NCBI GenBank assembly: GCA_950054255.1
Contig: CATLOR010000002.1
Location: 79,106 to 143,105 of the forward strand
DNA: 64,000 nucleotides
Source: an uncultured Rickettsiales bacterium
GTDB taxonomy: Bacteria > Pseudomonadota > Alphaproteobacteria > Micavibrionales > GCA-2720935
Reading direction: 5' to 3'
Below are positions 45,828 to 54,769 of the stretch, in pieces. Every line of letters starts with the position of its first letter. Positions within the stretch are counted from its first letter, which is position 1. Below the pieces are notes generated by a model that saw only the letters and a program-made list of their open reading frames with translations, did no database searches and was not told the DNA's origin. The position numbers were made by a program, and so were the translations under genes.

Positions 45828-46928
45828 TTAGACATTAAATCTAAAGAGAAGGATATCACCATCTTGAACTTCGTATTCTTTTCCTTCAGAACGCATTTTC
45901 CCAGCTTCTTTAGCGCCTTGTTCTCCATTGCAAGTAATGAAGTCATTATACGAAATGGTTTCTGCCCGAATAAATCCTTTTTCAAAATCTGTGTGAATAA
46001 CACCTGCTGCTTGAGGTGCTTTTGAATTTTTGTGAATAGTCCAAGCACGTGTTTCTTTAGGTCCAGATGTAAAGTATGTGGCAAGATCGAGCAAATTATA
46101 TCCTGCACGAATAACACGGTTCAAACCAGGCTCATCAAGGCCTATGCTTTCTAAGAATTCCTTTTGTTCTGCATCATCTAATTGAGAGATCTCTTCTTCA
46201 ATCGCTGCGGAAATAATCACTGCTTGTGAGCCTTCTTTCTCAGCATGTTGTTTGACTTTCTGTGTCCATTCATTGCCCTCAGCGGCATCATCCTCGTTTA
46301 CATTACAGACATATAAAATCTTTTTCCCTGTAATAAGTTGAAGCATTTGAAAGCGTTTTTCTTCCTCGCTATCGTGACGTTCAAATTCTCTAGCAGGTTT
46401 TCCTTCATCTAAAAGGAGTTTTACCTGTTCCAGCATCTCTATTTGCGCTTTTGACTCTTTATCGCCTGAACGTGCTTTTTTGCCTAAATTTTGAAGACGT
46501 TTTTCAACGGATTCTAAATCTGCAAGCATAAGTTCTGTTTCGATAATATCAGCATCACGAAGAGGATCGACGGAGCCTTCTACATGGGTGATATCACCAT
46601 TTTCAAAACATCTAAGAACGTGGATAATCGCATCTGTTTCGCGAATATTTGCTAAAAACTGGTTTCCTAGACCTTCGCCTTTACTGGCACCTTTTACAAG
46701 TCCAGCAATATCCACAAATTCCAATTGCGTAGGAATGGTGTTTGCTGATTTTGTGATGTTTGATATTTTGTCCAATCGTTCGTCAGGAACGGCAACACGC
46801 CCAACATTAGGTTCAATCGTACAGAAAGGAAAGTTAGCAGCCTGTGCACTGGCTGTTTTTGTGAGAGCGTTGAATAATGTTGATTTGCCAACATTAGGAA
46901 GGCCTACAATACCGCATTTAAATCCCAT
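45828..46928 (-). CDS. ychF: Redox-regulated ATPase YchF
   Basis: A 366-residue P-loop protein of the Obg-like ATPase family. G1 is GLPNVGKST (about 9-17), G2 region [11 protein letters not shown]3 [14 protein letters not shown] and a coiled-coil insert follow. The C-terminal TGS domain (about 280-366) contains [31 protein letters not shown]. YchF prefers ATP and binds ribosomes in stress. It starts 2 nt after the pth stop, the usual partner in alphaproteobacteria. Confidence 0.97.
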   Translation of the reverse strand: MGFKCGIVGLPNVGKSTLFNALTKTASAQAANFPFCTIEPNVGRVAVPDERLDKISNITKSANTIPTQLEFVDIAGLVKGASKGEGLGNQFLANIRETDAIIHVLRCFENGDITHVEGSVDPLRDADIIETELMLADLESVEKRLQNLGKKARSGDKESKAQIEMLEQVKLLLDEGKPAREFERHDSEEEKRFQMLQLITGKKILYVCNVNEDDAAEGNEWTQKVKQHAEKEGSQAVIISAAIEEEISQLDDAEQKEFLESIGLDEPGLNRVIRAGYNLLDLATYFTSGPKETRAWTIHKNSKAPQAAGVIHTDFEKGFIRAETISYNDFITCNGEQGAKEAGKMRSEGKEYEVQDGDILLFRFNV

Positions 46929-46930
46929 CT

Positions 46931-47542
46931 TTATGAGAGTCCTTTCTGGTTATCTTGATAATAGTCTTTTAGCGCAGGCATGATATCTTGGTTGATCTTG
47001 CTCATTGCTTTATCCATGTCATTTTCTAGCATAAGAGGAATATGTTTGGCAATTCCCTTATAGAGGGCATCAAGCCAATCATTATCTTTTTTATAAAAAT
47101 CACCTAAAACATAACTATGTACGAGATGTTTTTCGCCAGGGTGTCCAATTCCTAAACGAATTTTCCACATGTCTTTTCCACAATGAGCATAAAGAGATTT
47201 TATGCCATTATGACCTGCAGCACCACCGCCTTGCTTCGCTTTGATTTTTCCAACAGCTAAATCAAGTTCATCATAAAAGACAACAATATTTTCAGGTGGA
47301 ATTTTATAAAAATGTGCGATTGCACGAACAGCTTCACCAGAATTGTTCATGTAGGTTTGTGGCTTGATAATAAGGGCTTTCTCGCCTTGTATTTTACCAT
47401 CAAAAATCTCAGCTTGAAATTTTGATTTAGGACCTTTGAATTTGTATGCATCAATTAAATAATCAGCTACCAAAAAACCAATATTATGACGGTTGTTTTG
47501 ATATTTTGTTCCGGGGTTTCCTAGGCCGACAATTAACCACAT
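46931..47542 (-). CDS. pth: Peptidyl-tRNA hydrolase
   Basis: A 203-residue Pth. The N-terminus [21 protein letters not shown] contains the catalytic His19, and PQTYMNNSG and [13 protein letters not shown] supply Asn and Asp residues of the site; [13 protein letters not shown] follows. It recycles peptidyl-tRNA released early from ribosomes. It lies below rplY after a terminator and before ychF. Confidence 0.97.
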   Translation of the reverse strand: MWLIVGLGNPGTKYQNNRHNIGFLVADYLIDAYKFKGPKSKFQAEIFDGKIQGEKALIIKPQTYMNNSGEAVRAIAHFYKIPPENIVVFYDELDLAVGKIKAKQGGGAAGHNGIKSLYAHCGKDMWKIRLGIGHPGEKHLVHSYVLGDFYKKDNDWLDALYKGIAKHIPLMLENDMDKAMSKINQDIMPALKDYYQDNQKGLS

Positions 47543-47562
47543 TTACTTTATTCCTTAATCAT

Positions 47563-47605
47563 AAAAAAAGAGCTTTTTCGGTTTTATCATGAAAAAGCTC
47601 TTTTT
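47563..47605 (-). terminator. Intrinsic terminator between rplY and pth
   Basis: The arms AAAAAGAGCTTTTTC and GAAAAAGCTCTTTTT flank a loop of about 12 nt. T runs lie on both strands, so it can work in both directions. It would end the rplY transcript and leave pth to another start or read-through. Confidence 0.8.
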
Positions 47606-47624
47606 AGAAATTTTAAAAGTAGAA

Positions 47625-48281
47625 TTATTCAGCAGCTTCTTCTTCAGGTGCTTCAGCAGTAGCTTCTTCACCTTCAACAGCTTCTTCACCTTCTTCTGCA
47701 TCTTCAGCAGCAGCAAGGCTTGAAGGAGCAACGATAGCAGCAACAGTAAAGTTCTCTTCAGTAGAAAGTTTAACACCTTCTGGTAATTGAGCATCTTCCA
47801 TGTGAACTGAATCACCGATTTCTAATGTACCTAAATCAAATTCGATGGCATCAGGAATAGAGTCAGCGCTACATGTTACATCAAGTGTATGACGAACACA
47901 GTTAACGATACCACCACGCTTGATACCTGGTGCTGTTTCTTCGTTTAAGAAGGCAACAGGAACAGAAACTGTAATTTTTGTTTTCTTTGTAACGCGTAGG
48001 AAGTCAACATGCTCTGGAAGATCTTTTACAGGGTGGAATTGGATATCACGCGCAAGAACACGGTGCATATCAGAACCAACTTTGATCTCAGAAATAGAAG
48101 TCAATAAACCACCACGGTTTAAGATTTTTTGTAATTCGTTACCTGCAATAGTAATAAGAACAGGTTCTTTGTTATCTCCGTAAATTACGGCAGGGATGCG
48201 GCCTTCACGACGAACGGCACGCGCGGCCCCCTTACCAGCACGTTCACGAAGAGTAGCTTCAAATTTAAGTGTTTCAGACAT
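47625..48281 (-). CDS. rplY: 50S ribosomal protein L25 (CTC family)
   Basis: A 218-residue long-form L25/CTC protein. The N-terminal 5S RNA-binding part starts LKFEATLRERAGKGAARAVRREGRIP, and the beta-rich C-terminal domain contains VDFLRVTKKTKITVSVPVAF. A long acidic, Glu/Ala-rich tail (about 188-218) ends the protein, as in many alphaproteobacterial L25 proteins. It follows prs and precedes pth, a common order. Confidence 0.95.
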   Translation of the reverse strand: MSETLKFEATLRERAGKGAARAVRREGRIPAVIYGDNKEPVLITIAGNELQKILNRGGLLTSISEIKVGSDMHRVLARDIQFHPVKDLPEHVDFLRVTKKTKITVSVPVAFLNEETAPGIKRGGIVNCVRHTLDVTCSADSIPDAIEFDLGTLEIGDSVHMEDAQLPEGVKLSTEENFTVAAIVAPSSLAAAEDAEEGEEAVEGEEATAEAPEEEAAE

Positions 48282-48320
48282 AATGAATACTCTCTTTCAT
48301 ATATAATTAACGTAGTTTTT

Positions 48321-48366
48321 AAAAAGCCTCGACGGCCTCCAAGGGTGCAAAACGATCGAGGTTGCT
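48321..48366 (-). terminator. Possible terminator after prs
   Basis: CCTCGA (48327-48332) and TCGAGG (48356-48361) are inverted across about 23 nt, and on the minus strand a run of T follows. It lies between the prs stop and the rplY start. The stem is short and the loop long, so it may instead be a leader structure of rplY. Confidence 0.4.
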
Positions 48367-48393
48367 TGGTTTTACTTAAAAAAGTAGAAAAAA

Positions 48394-49323
48394 TCAAGCT
48401 TTAATATCAAAAAGACTAGAAACGGAGCTATCTTGACTAATACGTTTTATTGCTTCTCCAATTAAAGAGGCGATATCAAGATATTCAATCTTATCTGCTT
48501 GAGGCTTTTCTATAGAGTTTGTAACTAATAATTTTTCAAAAGAAGAGGCCGCTATTTTATCGTAGGCATCTCCAGAAAAAATACCGTGTGTACAATAAGC
48601 ATAGACAGATTTTGCACCAGCCTCTGTTAAGGCATTTGCGGCATTACACAAAGTGCCACCACTATCAATCATGTCGTCAATTAAGACACATTCTTTTCCA
48701 GCAACATCACCAATAATGTGCATGACTTCGGATACACCGGCTTGTGGACGACGCTTATCTATTATTGCGAGATCAGCATTTAATTTACTTGCGAAGGCGC
48801 GCGCTCTAACAACACCGCCAACATCTGGGGAAACAATAGTTGGTGTTGTGTCACCAAAAATATTTCTTAATGTTGGTACAACAAGGGGTGTTGAAAATAG
48901 ATTATCGACAGGAATATCAAAAAAACCTTGGATGGCGGCAGAGTGTAAATCAAGAGTTAGAATACGGTCTGCTCCAGCCTCGGTAAGTAAATTAGCAACG
49001 AGTTTTGCCGAAATAGGGCATCTGGGGCTCGTTTTTCGATCTTGGCGAGCATATCCGAAATAAGGAATAACGGCGGTTATTCTTTTTGCAGATCCTCTTC
49101 TTGCTGCGTCAATCGTTAGGAGCAATTCCATGAGGTGATCGTTGGCTGGAGCGTTGGTCGACTGAATAAGAAAGACATCTTCTCCTCTAACATTTTCTAA
49201 AATTTCAGGAAAAAGCTCACCATCTTTGAATTGTTTAAGTTGGATCTCTCCTGCATCGATATCGAGATATTCGCAAATGCCATTTGTAAGTGATTTATTT
49301 GATGAGAGTCCGAAAATTTTCAT
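48394..49323 (-). CDS. prs: Ribose-phosphate pyrophosphokinase
   Basis: A 309-residue PRPP synthetase. Conserved blocks are KQFKDGELFPEI, ENVRGEDVFLIQST, YFGYARQDRK, DLHSAAIQGFFDIPVD, KRRPQAG and the PRPP loop VLIDDMIDSGGTLCNAA. It makes PRPP from ribose-5-phosphate and ATP for nucleotides, histidine and tryptophan. The gene precedes rplY, as usual. Confidence 0.97.
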   Translation of the reverse strand: MKIFGLSSNKSLTNGICEYLDIDAGEIQLKQFKDGELFPEILENVRGEDVFLIQSTNAPANDHLMELLLTIDAARRGSAKRITAVIPYFGYARQDRKTSPRCPISAKLVANLLTEAGADRILTLDLHSAAIQGFFDIPVDNLFSTPLVVPTLRNIFGDTTPTIVSPDVGGVVRARAFASKLNADLAIIDKRRPQAGVSEVMHIIGDVAGKECVLIDDMIDSGGTLCNAANALTEAGAKSVYAYCTHGIFSGDAYDKIAASSFEKLLVTNSIEKPQADKIEYLDIASLIGEAIKRISQDSSVSSLFDIKA

Positions 49324-49341
49324 TGTGAATAGTCCTTACTG

Positions 49342-50355
49342 TTATTCAATAATCAAAACTTTAAAAAGTTCCCCCATCTTATCATCTCCGATCAATCGGT
49401 CTAGATCTTTTTCTAGATTAGCTGCTTTAGCTGGGTTTTTTAACATGAGTTGTCGTGTACGCTCAGTTATTCCCATTTGTTGTAAGAAATAAGATTGAGT
49501 TGTAACAAGTGTTTTACGTCCATATGATTCGCATAAATCATGTAATCGTAAAAAATTGACATGAGTTGTTAAGTCTTGGTCACCAAGAGAGTCAAAAATG
49601 TTTTTATATTGGTGATTTTTTAAAGCTTGTAGTGTGTCTTTTAAACCAAACTCTGTTGTATAACCGTAATCAACAAAGAGGGCGCGTGCTTGACGTTTTG
49701 CAATTTCTTGCACGACTTCTTCACTATAAGGGTTATGCTCGTAAAAGTTGTTCTCTTTGTATAGGGAGGGGATTATTTCACTGTCACACTCTATCTGCGC
49801 CCATAAAAAATTGTTGTTTTGATCTAATGTGATAACGCGCTCTTTCCACTCATTCTCGATTTTCTCATATTGTTGAACTGGAAGCGCATCAAAAAACTCA
49901 TTACCCAATACAAAATAATCTTCGTTTAAAGCGGATAAATCAAAAGCGGTCTGCCAGTTGATTTGAGGATGTAGAGTAAGTAACGCTTGCTGTTTTTTTG
50001 TCAGGCTAGGGGATGTTTCTATGAGTGTACAAGTAATGTTTTCATAGATTTTTGGAGCAATTTTTTTGAGTGTTCTCAAAATATCATTCATTAATGTTCC
50101 TTTTCCTGGCCCAAACTCAATGAGGTTAGAAAAAGGCGCGAATTGATAGGCTTGATATAAATAGATGCCAATCATCTCACCGAATAATTGTGATATTTCA
50201 GGTGCAGTTGTGAAATCACCCTTTGAACCAAGAGGGTCTTGTTTAATGTAGTAGCCATGTTGTGGATGTGACAGAGTTAATGACATGAATTCTGACACAC
50301 GCATATGGCCTTGTGCGTGAATTTTATCTTTAATGAGTGTGGGTAATGATGTCAT
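49342..50355 (-). CDS. SAM-dependent methyltransferase, MidA/NDUFAF7 family
   Basis: A 337-residue protein of the MidA family. Markers are GYYIKQDPLGSKGDFTTAPEISQLFGEMIG, the SAM loop LIEFGPGKGTLMNDILR, and ALFVDYGY. In mitochondria NDUFAF7 methylates an arginine of a complex I subunit. The gene overlaps the lgt stop by 4 nt (ATGA), so the two are coupled. lgt followed by this gene is a conserved alphaproteobacterial order. Confidence 0.92.
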   Translation of the reverse strand: MTSLPTLIKDKIHAQGHMRVSEFMSLTLSHPQHGYYIKQDPLGSKGDFTTAPEISQLFGEMIGIYLYQAYQFAPFSNLIEFGPGKGTLMNDILRTLKKIAPKIYENITCTLIETSPSLTKKQQALLTLHPQINWQTAFDLSALNEDYFVLGNEFFDALPVQQYEKIENEWKERVITLDQNNNFLWAQIECDSEIIPSLYKENNFYEHNPYSEEVVQEIAKRQARALFVDYGYTTEFGLKDTLQALKNHQYKNIFDSLGDQDLTTHVNFLRLHDLCESYGRKTLVTTQSYFLQQMGITERTRQLMLKNPAKAANLEKDLDRLIGDDKMGELFKVLIIE

Positions 50356-51143
50356 TTTCTATTAAAGAAATATAAAGCGATGGCGCTTCCTATCAGGATC
50401 ATAGGGAGGCTTAAGAGCTGACCGATACTCACCACATTTAATATAAGGCCATAAGCAGGATCTGGTTCACGGAAATATTCAACGATAAATCTAAAAAGAC
50501 CATATCCAGCTAAAAAGAAGCCTGATGTGATACCTGGTTTATCATGAAATTTTTTGTAGCTTAGATAAAGAAGAACAAAAAGAAGTGCCCCTTCTAATGC
50601 CGCCTCATAAAGTTGGCTTGGATGTCTTGCGATCCCTCCACCTTGTGGAAAACGAATAGCCCAAGACATATCTGAGGAACGGCCATAGAGCTCTCCATTT
50701 GCAAAATTAGCTAAGCGTCCAAAAAATAGTCCTATAGGAACAGATGCACAGACGAGATCTGCTAATCTTAGAAAGGAAATTTTTTGATATATACTGTAAA
50801 AATAAAGAGCAAAAATAACGCCTAGTGCTCCTCCGTGAAAAGACATACCTCCTTTCCATACAGCAAAAATCTCATCTGGATTGCTTAAGAAATATGAAGG
50901 GTGATAAAAGAAGACATATCCTAAACGGCCGCCAAGTATAACGCCAATAACAGCCACTGAAATAAAATCTTCAATTTGTTTATGAGAAGGGCTTGTTACA
51001 TGAGGAGAAGTTTTTACGAGTTTTTTCATGTAGAATAAAGCAAGTAAGAAGCCAGACAAATAGGCAAGCGAGTACCATCGAACATCTAATCCAAATAGAG
51101 TAAAGGCAATCGGTGAAATATCTGGGAATGCAAGGCCAGTCAT
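50352..51143 (-). CDS. lgt: Prolipoprotein diacylglyceryl transferase
   Basis: A 263-residue integral membrane enzyme with about seven helices. The signature GRLANFANGELYGR and the SFHGGALGV histidine motif are intact. It moves diacylglycerol from phosphatidylglycerol to the lipobox cysteine of prolipoproteins, which serves the lipoproteins seen here. Its ATG shares one base with the hldD stop (TAATG). Confidence 0.97.
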   Translation of the reverse strand: MTGLAFPDISPIAFTLFGLDVRWYSLAYLSGFLLALFYMKKLVKTSPHVTSPSHKQIEDFISVAVIGVILGGRLGYVFFYHPSYFLSNPDEIFAVWKGGMSFHGGALGVIFALYFYSIYQKISFLRLADLVCASVPIGLFFGRLANFANGELYGRSSDMSWAIRFPQGGGIARHPSQLYEAALEGALLFVLLYLSYKKFHDKPGITSGFFLAGYGLFRFIVEYFREPDPAYGLILNVVSIGQLLSLPMILIGSAIALYFFNRK

Positions 51144-52144
51144 TAGCGATAAGGATCCTCTTTTGACATGTATGTTTGAATATGGTCTTTAATACCTTCT
51201 TCTAATGAAGCGAACGGTTTTTTATAACCAGCAGAGCGTAGCTTGCTCATATTTGCTTGCGTGTAATACTGATACTTACCTTGTAATTGTTCAGGCATTG
51301 GAGTGAATTCTATTTTTGGTTCAATCCCCGCGGCAGAAAATGTAGCTAAGGCCAAGTCTTTAAACGAACGCGCTTGACCTGTTCCACAATTAAAAAGGCC
51401 AGAAACTTGTGGGTTTTCCATGAACCAAAGCATGACATCGACACAGTCTTTAACATAGACAAAATCACGTAACTGCCCGCCATCTTCATAATTAGGGTTA
51501 TGAGATTTAAAAAGCTTAGCAATTTCACCTTTTTTGATTTTTGGATAGAGTTGTGACACGACACTCATTTGTCCGCCTTTATGATATTCATTAGGGCCAT
51601 AGACATTGAAGAATTTCATACCAACCCATTGTTTTGGTCGGCGTTCAATTGTTTGCATTTCAGGATCTTGTACAAGGCGAGCAATACGGCGATCAAAAGC
51701 ATGCTTACTCCAGCCATAGGCATTGAGTGGATGTAATTTAGATAACTCATTTATGCTTTCATCATCATCAAACCCAGCTGTGCCATCACCATATGTTGCT
51801 GCTGAAGAAGCGTAGATTAGACGAACGTCATAATTGGCACAGAATTTCCACAAAATACGAGATAGACGGTAGTTACTGTCAACGATGAGGTCGACATCTT
51901 TTTCTGTAGTTGCAGAGATTGCACCCATATGAAAGATAACCTCAATTTCATCGGCACGTTTTTTCATGTATTCAAGTAAATTTTCAGGTGCGACAATGTC
52001 ACGTATTTCACGCTTTGAAATATTGCGCCATTTATCTTCCATGCCCATTGTATCGCATATCGTAATGTCTTTATAACCGCGTGCTTCTAGTTCTGCGACA
52101 ATGTTTGAGCCAATGAAGCCTGTTCCGCCAGTAACAATAATCAT
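51143..52144 (-). CDS. hldD: ADP-L-glycero-D-manno-heptose 6-epimerase
   Basis: A 333-residue short-chain dehydrogenase-type epimerase. The Rossmann motif is VTGGTGFIGSNIVAELE (4-20), the active site YGWSKHAFDR carries Tyr and Lys, and FFNVYGPNEYHKGGQMSVV is typical of HldD. It makes the heptose donor for the LPS inner core and so shows an LPS-bearing outer membrane. An AGGA SD precedes it. It is divergent from ubiK across the GANTC cluster. Confidence 0.95.
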   Translation of the reverse strand: MIIVTGGTGFIGSNIVAELEARGYKDITICDTMGMEDKWRNISKREIRDIVAPENLLEYMKKRADEIEVIFHMGAISATTEKDVDLIVDSNYRLSRILWKFCANYDVRLIYASSAATYGDGTAGFDDDESINELSKLHPLNAYGWSKHAFDRRIARLVQDPEMQTIERRPKQWVGMKFFNVYGPNEYHKGGQMSVVSQLYPKIKKGEIAKLFKSHNPNYEDGGQLRDFVYVKDCVDVMLWFMENPQVSGLFNCGTGQARSFKDLALATFSAAGIEPKIEFTPMPEQLQGKYQYYTQANMSKLRSAGYKKPFASLEEGIKDHIQTYMSKEDPYR

Positions 52145-52220
52145 AATCTTTTTTATCCTAATAAATTAAATTTTAGATTTTTTTAGGCTCTGATTTACTT
52201 GATCAAAAGTCAAGAATAAA

Positions 52221-52277
52221 GATTCATTATTTTTTGTCGATTCTCTTTGACTCTCGATTCGTTTTCAGGCATGAATC
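52221..52277. promoter_or_regulatory. Cluster of five GANTC sites between hldD and ubiK
   Basis: CcrM target sites begin at 52221, 52239, 52249, 52256 and 52273, five in 57 bp. Four of them are spaced by 17-18 bp steps (52221, 52239, 52256, 52273). Two overlap the predicted ubiK promoter elements. This 177-bp divergent region holds no gene. Confidence 0.75.
52247..52275 (+). promoter_or_regulatory. Predicted ubiK promoter overlapping GANTC sites
   Basis: TTGACT (52247-52252), 17 nt, then CATGAA (52270-52275). A GANTC (52249-52253) overlaps the -35 and another (52273-52277) overlaps the -10. The leader to the ubiK ATG would be about 40 nt. Confidence 0.5.
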
Positions 52278-52321
52278 CTTTCTGTGACAAATGCAAGTCA
52301 TAAATTATTTAAAGAGTATTC

Positions 52322-52540
52322 ATGCAAGATAAGCTTATAGATAACCTGATGCAAATGGCCGGTGGCGCAATGAATGTCGTCCAAGCTTTGCAAGAAAATG
52401 TGCGTGAGGAAGTCAAAAAAGCTGTGAATAGTTTTATGGATGATGAAGCATTTGTAACACGTGAAGAATTCGACGCCTTGAAGGCAGAAATAGAAGCCTT
52501 AAAAAAGAAAATCAATATGAACGAAAAAGGGGAGCAATAG
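52322..52540 (+). CDS. ubiK: UbiK-family accessory factor
   Basis: A 72-residue protein of the UbiK/BMFP (YqiC) family: an amphipathic N-terminal helix MQDKLIDNLMQMAGGAMNVV and a C-terminal coiled coil DALKAEIEALKKKI. In Escherichia coli UbiK aids aerobic ubiquinone synthesis; related proteins have membrane-fusing activity. It fits the quinone-based respiration shown by petABC and the COQ9 gene. The YbjN gene follows after 4 nt. Confidence 0.9.
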   Translation: MQDKLIDNLMQMAGGAMNVVQALQENVREEVKKAVNSFMDDEAFVTREEFDALKAEIEALKKKINMNEKGEQ

Positions 52541-52544
52541 AGCC

Positions 52545-53057
52545 TTGTATAAGTCTAATACAAAACAAAAAGCTGTTTATGATTTTACAACACCTATGGA
52601 GGGAATTGAAAAAGCCCTGACATTGGCTTCTTTTAGAGCAGAGCGCCCAACAGATGACGAGATTAAAATGTCTTTGAATGGTCGTTGGTGCGACTATAAA
52701 GTCTTTTTTGAATATTTTGATGATATGGACGTTATTCAGTTAACGGTTTGGCCTGAGGGTGTTGGCGTTGGTGATGCTGACTTAACTGAGATAGCAGAAT
52801 TTCTTGTGCGCATTAATCAACAATTATGGATTGGTCACTTCTCTTGGGATGATGAGGCTGAAACAATTGTATATCGTCATACATTTATGGCACATGAAGC
52901 GCATAATATGGATGCGAGTGCATTAGTGGATGTGTTAGATGCCGCAAAATTGTCATTTGATCGCTTCCAACCATTCTTCCAAATGTTGGTTGCTGGAGAA
53001 GTTGGTATCAGTCAAAGCATTAACGTAGCCTACATGGATACAATTGGTGAAGCATAA
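52545..53057 (+). CDS. YbjN domain-containing protein
   Basis: A 170-residue protein of the YbjN type (DUF1790-like): DYKVFFEYFDDMDVIQLTVWPEG, FLVRINQQLWIGHFSWDDEAE and FDRFQPFFQMLVAGE match alphaproteobacterial members between ubiK and proC. The fold is shared with type III secretion chaperones, but no secretion role is implied. The start is a TTG at 52545 with a GGGGAG SD about 10 nt upstream; an ATG at codon 18 is less likely. Function unknown. Confidence 0.85.
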   Translation: MYKSNTKQKAVYDFTTPMEGIEKALTLASFRAERPTDDEIKMSLNGRWCDYKVFFEYFDDMDVIQLTVWPEGVGVGDADLTEIAEFLVRINQQLWIGHFSWDDEAETIVYRHTFMAHEAHNMDASALVDVLDAAKLSFDRFQPFFQMLVAGEVGISQSINVAYMDTIGEA

Positions 53058-53067
53058 GGATTGACTT

Positions 53068-53862
53068 ATGCAGCCTTTAAAAATTCTTCTTGTTGGATGT
53101 GGAAAAATGGGAGGGGCTCTTTTAGAAGGGTGGCTCGAAGCAGGGATCTGCAAGCATATCTATGTTATTTCTCCAGATACAAATTTTTCAAATACAAAGG
53201 TTACGACATTAAACTCAGTCTCTGAGTTATCTGATAGTGTGGATGTTGTCTTTTTTGCAGTAAAACCTCAAATCTTAGATACGGTTGTTCCTCTTTATAA
53301 AGATGTGGAAGCTGTTTTTATTTCTATTGCTGCTGGGAAATCAATTACTTCTATTTCTAATGCTTTTGCTGATAATAAAAGGAGAAGCATTATTCGTGTG
53401 ATGCCTAATACACCAGCAGCAATTGGAAGAGGTATAAGTGGTGTTTTTGCCAATGATGTCTGTGATCAAACAGATCAAGCAATGGCTGAAGAATTGATGG
53501 CTGTGTGTGGGGATGTCATTTGGCTAGATAAAGAACAAGATATGCATGTCGTGACAGCCGTTTCAGGAAGCGGCCCAGCTTATTTATTTCACATGATAGA
53601 AGCTTTAACGCAGGCGGCTGAGAAACAGGGGTTGAATAAAGAACAGGCTCTTTTATTCGCGCGTAAGACGATAGAAGGCGCAGCTGCTCTAAGTTCAAAA
53701 AATCCTGACGTTAGTGCGAGTACTTTGAGAGAGGCTGTGACAAGCCCTAAAGGAACAACGGAAGCGGGTTTAACGGTTTTAATGCCGTCTTTGCCAGATT
53801 TGATGACACGTACAGTTGCTGCTGCTAAAAAAAGATCTATAGAGCTCGATCAAGAGTCTTGA
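53068..53862 (+). CDS. proC: Pyrroline-5-carboxylate reductase
   Basis: A 264-residue ProC. The NAD(P)-binding start ILLVGCGKMGGALLEGWLEAG, the RVMPNTPAAIGRGISGV block and the substrate loop VTAVSGSGPAYLFHMIEAL are intact, with the C-terminal SPKGTTEAGL signature. It makes proline from pyrroline-5-carboxylate. It has an AAGGA SD and follows the YbjN gene by 10 nt. The 3' end overlaps the sodium channel gene by 13 nt. Confidence 0.97.
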   Translation: MQPLKILLVGCGKMGGALLEGWLEAGICKHIYVISPDTNFSNTKVTTLNSVSELSDSVDVVFFAVKPQILDTVVPLYKDVEAVFISIAAGKSITSISNAFADNKRRSIIRVMPNTPAAIGRGISGVFANDVCDQTDQAMAEELMAVCGDVIWLDKEQDMHVVTAVSGSGPAYLFHMIEALTQAAEKQGLNKEQALLFARKTIEGAAALSSKNPDVSASTLREAVTSPKGTTEAGLTVLMPSLPDLMTRTVAAAKKRSIELDQES

Positions 53863-54674
53863 TTGTCAGCGTTTTTATTAAATACAGCAACTTCTTTTCT
53901 TAAGGCTCTTAACTCTTGTAAGAGTTCTTCACGTTCTCTATGCGCCTGTTTTTCAAGTTCATCAATATGTTCTCTGTTTTGAGCAGATTCAATAATGTGA
54001 AGAGAATTAACGATAATTCCGATGAACAGGTTTAAGACAGCAAAGCTTGTTATTACAATAAAGGGAACAAAAAAGATCCAAGCATAAGGATAAACTTCCA
54101 TGACAGGACGCACTATTCCCATAGACCAACTTTCAAGGGTCATGATTTGAAATAAGGAATACATGCTATTTCCAATAGTACCGAAAAATTCTGGGAAATG
54201 CTCTTTGAAAAGTTTTGTGGCCATAACAGAGGCTACATAAAAGATAAGGAGTAAAACAGTAATGATAGAGCTCATCCCCGGTAGGGCATTAAATAAGGCT
54301 TGTATAACAGCGCGCAGAGAAGGGACAATGGATATAAGACGTAGAACACGCAATATACGAAGCGCTCTTAAAATACTTAAAATACCTGATGAAGGCAGAA
54401 GTGAAATTCCAACGATCAGAAAATCAAAAATATTCCAGCCATCTTTAAAAAAGTTAAACCGATACACATATATTTTTAACAAGATTTCGATCACAAAAAT
54501 CCATAAAATTGTTTGATCGACAATATGGAGTGCATATTCATATTCTTCTATGAGCTTTGGGGAGGTTTCTAATCCGAGCGTAATAGCATTGATAATAATA
54601 AGGATGATAATAAAACTTGTGAATAAGGGGTTTTTTACAAGTTTAGAAATTGTTTCGTAGAAGAAGCTGGTCAT
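53850..54674 (-). CDS. Voltage-gated sodium channel, bacterial NaChBac/NavMs type
   Basis: A 274-residue six-helix channel. The voltage sensor S4 reads RALRILRVLRLISIVPSLR with arginines every third position (103, 106, 109, 112). The selectivity filter TLESWSM (179-185) matches bacterial sodium channels, and the S6 helix is followed by a C-terminal coiled coil (about 232-265) that holds the tetramer. It would admit Na+ on depolarisation. It overlaps proC at its 3' end and is divergent from a response regulator gene. Confidence 0.94.
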   Translation of the reverse strand: MTSFFYETISKLVKNPLFTSFIIILIIINAITLGLETSPKLIEEYEYALHIVDQTILWIFVIEILLKIYVYRFNFFKDGWNIFDFLIVGISLLPSSGILSILRALRILRVLRLISIVPSLRAVIQALFNALPGMSSIITVLLLIFYVASVMATKLFKEHFPEFFGTIGNSMYSLFQIMTLESWSMGIVRPVMEVYPYAWIFFVPFIVITSFAVLNLFIGIIVNSLHIIESAQNREHIDELEKQAHREREELLQELRALRKEVAVFNKNADNQDS

Positions 54675-54699
54675 TTAACTCTCTTTTTTGTATATCATC

Positions 54700-54728
54700 T
54701 TGTTTATGTAAGTATTTATTAATATGAT
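54700..54728 (+). promoter_or_regulatory. Candidate promoter of the two-component operon
   Basis: TTGTTT (54700-54705), 17 nt, then TATGAT (54723-54728), about 42 nt before the response regulator ATG. It lies in the 95-bp gap shared with the divergent sodium channel gene. Confidence 0.42.
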
Positions 54729-54769
54729 ATGCTATTATTTAAGTATCGAAAAGAAAATTAGTCCTCCTT

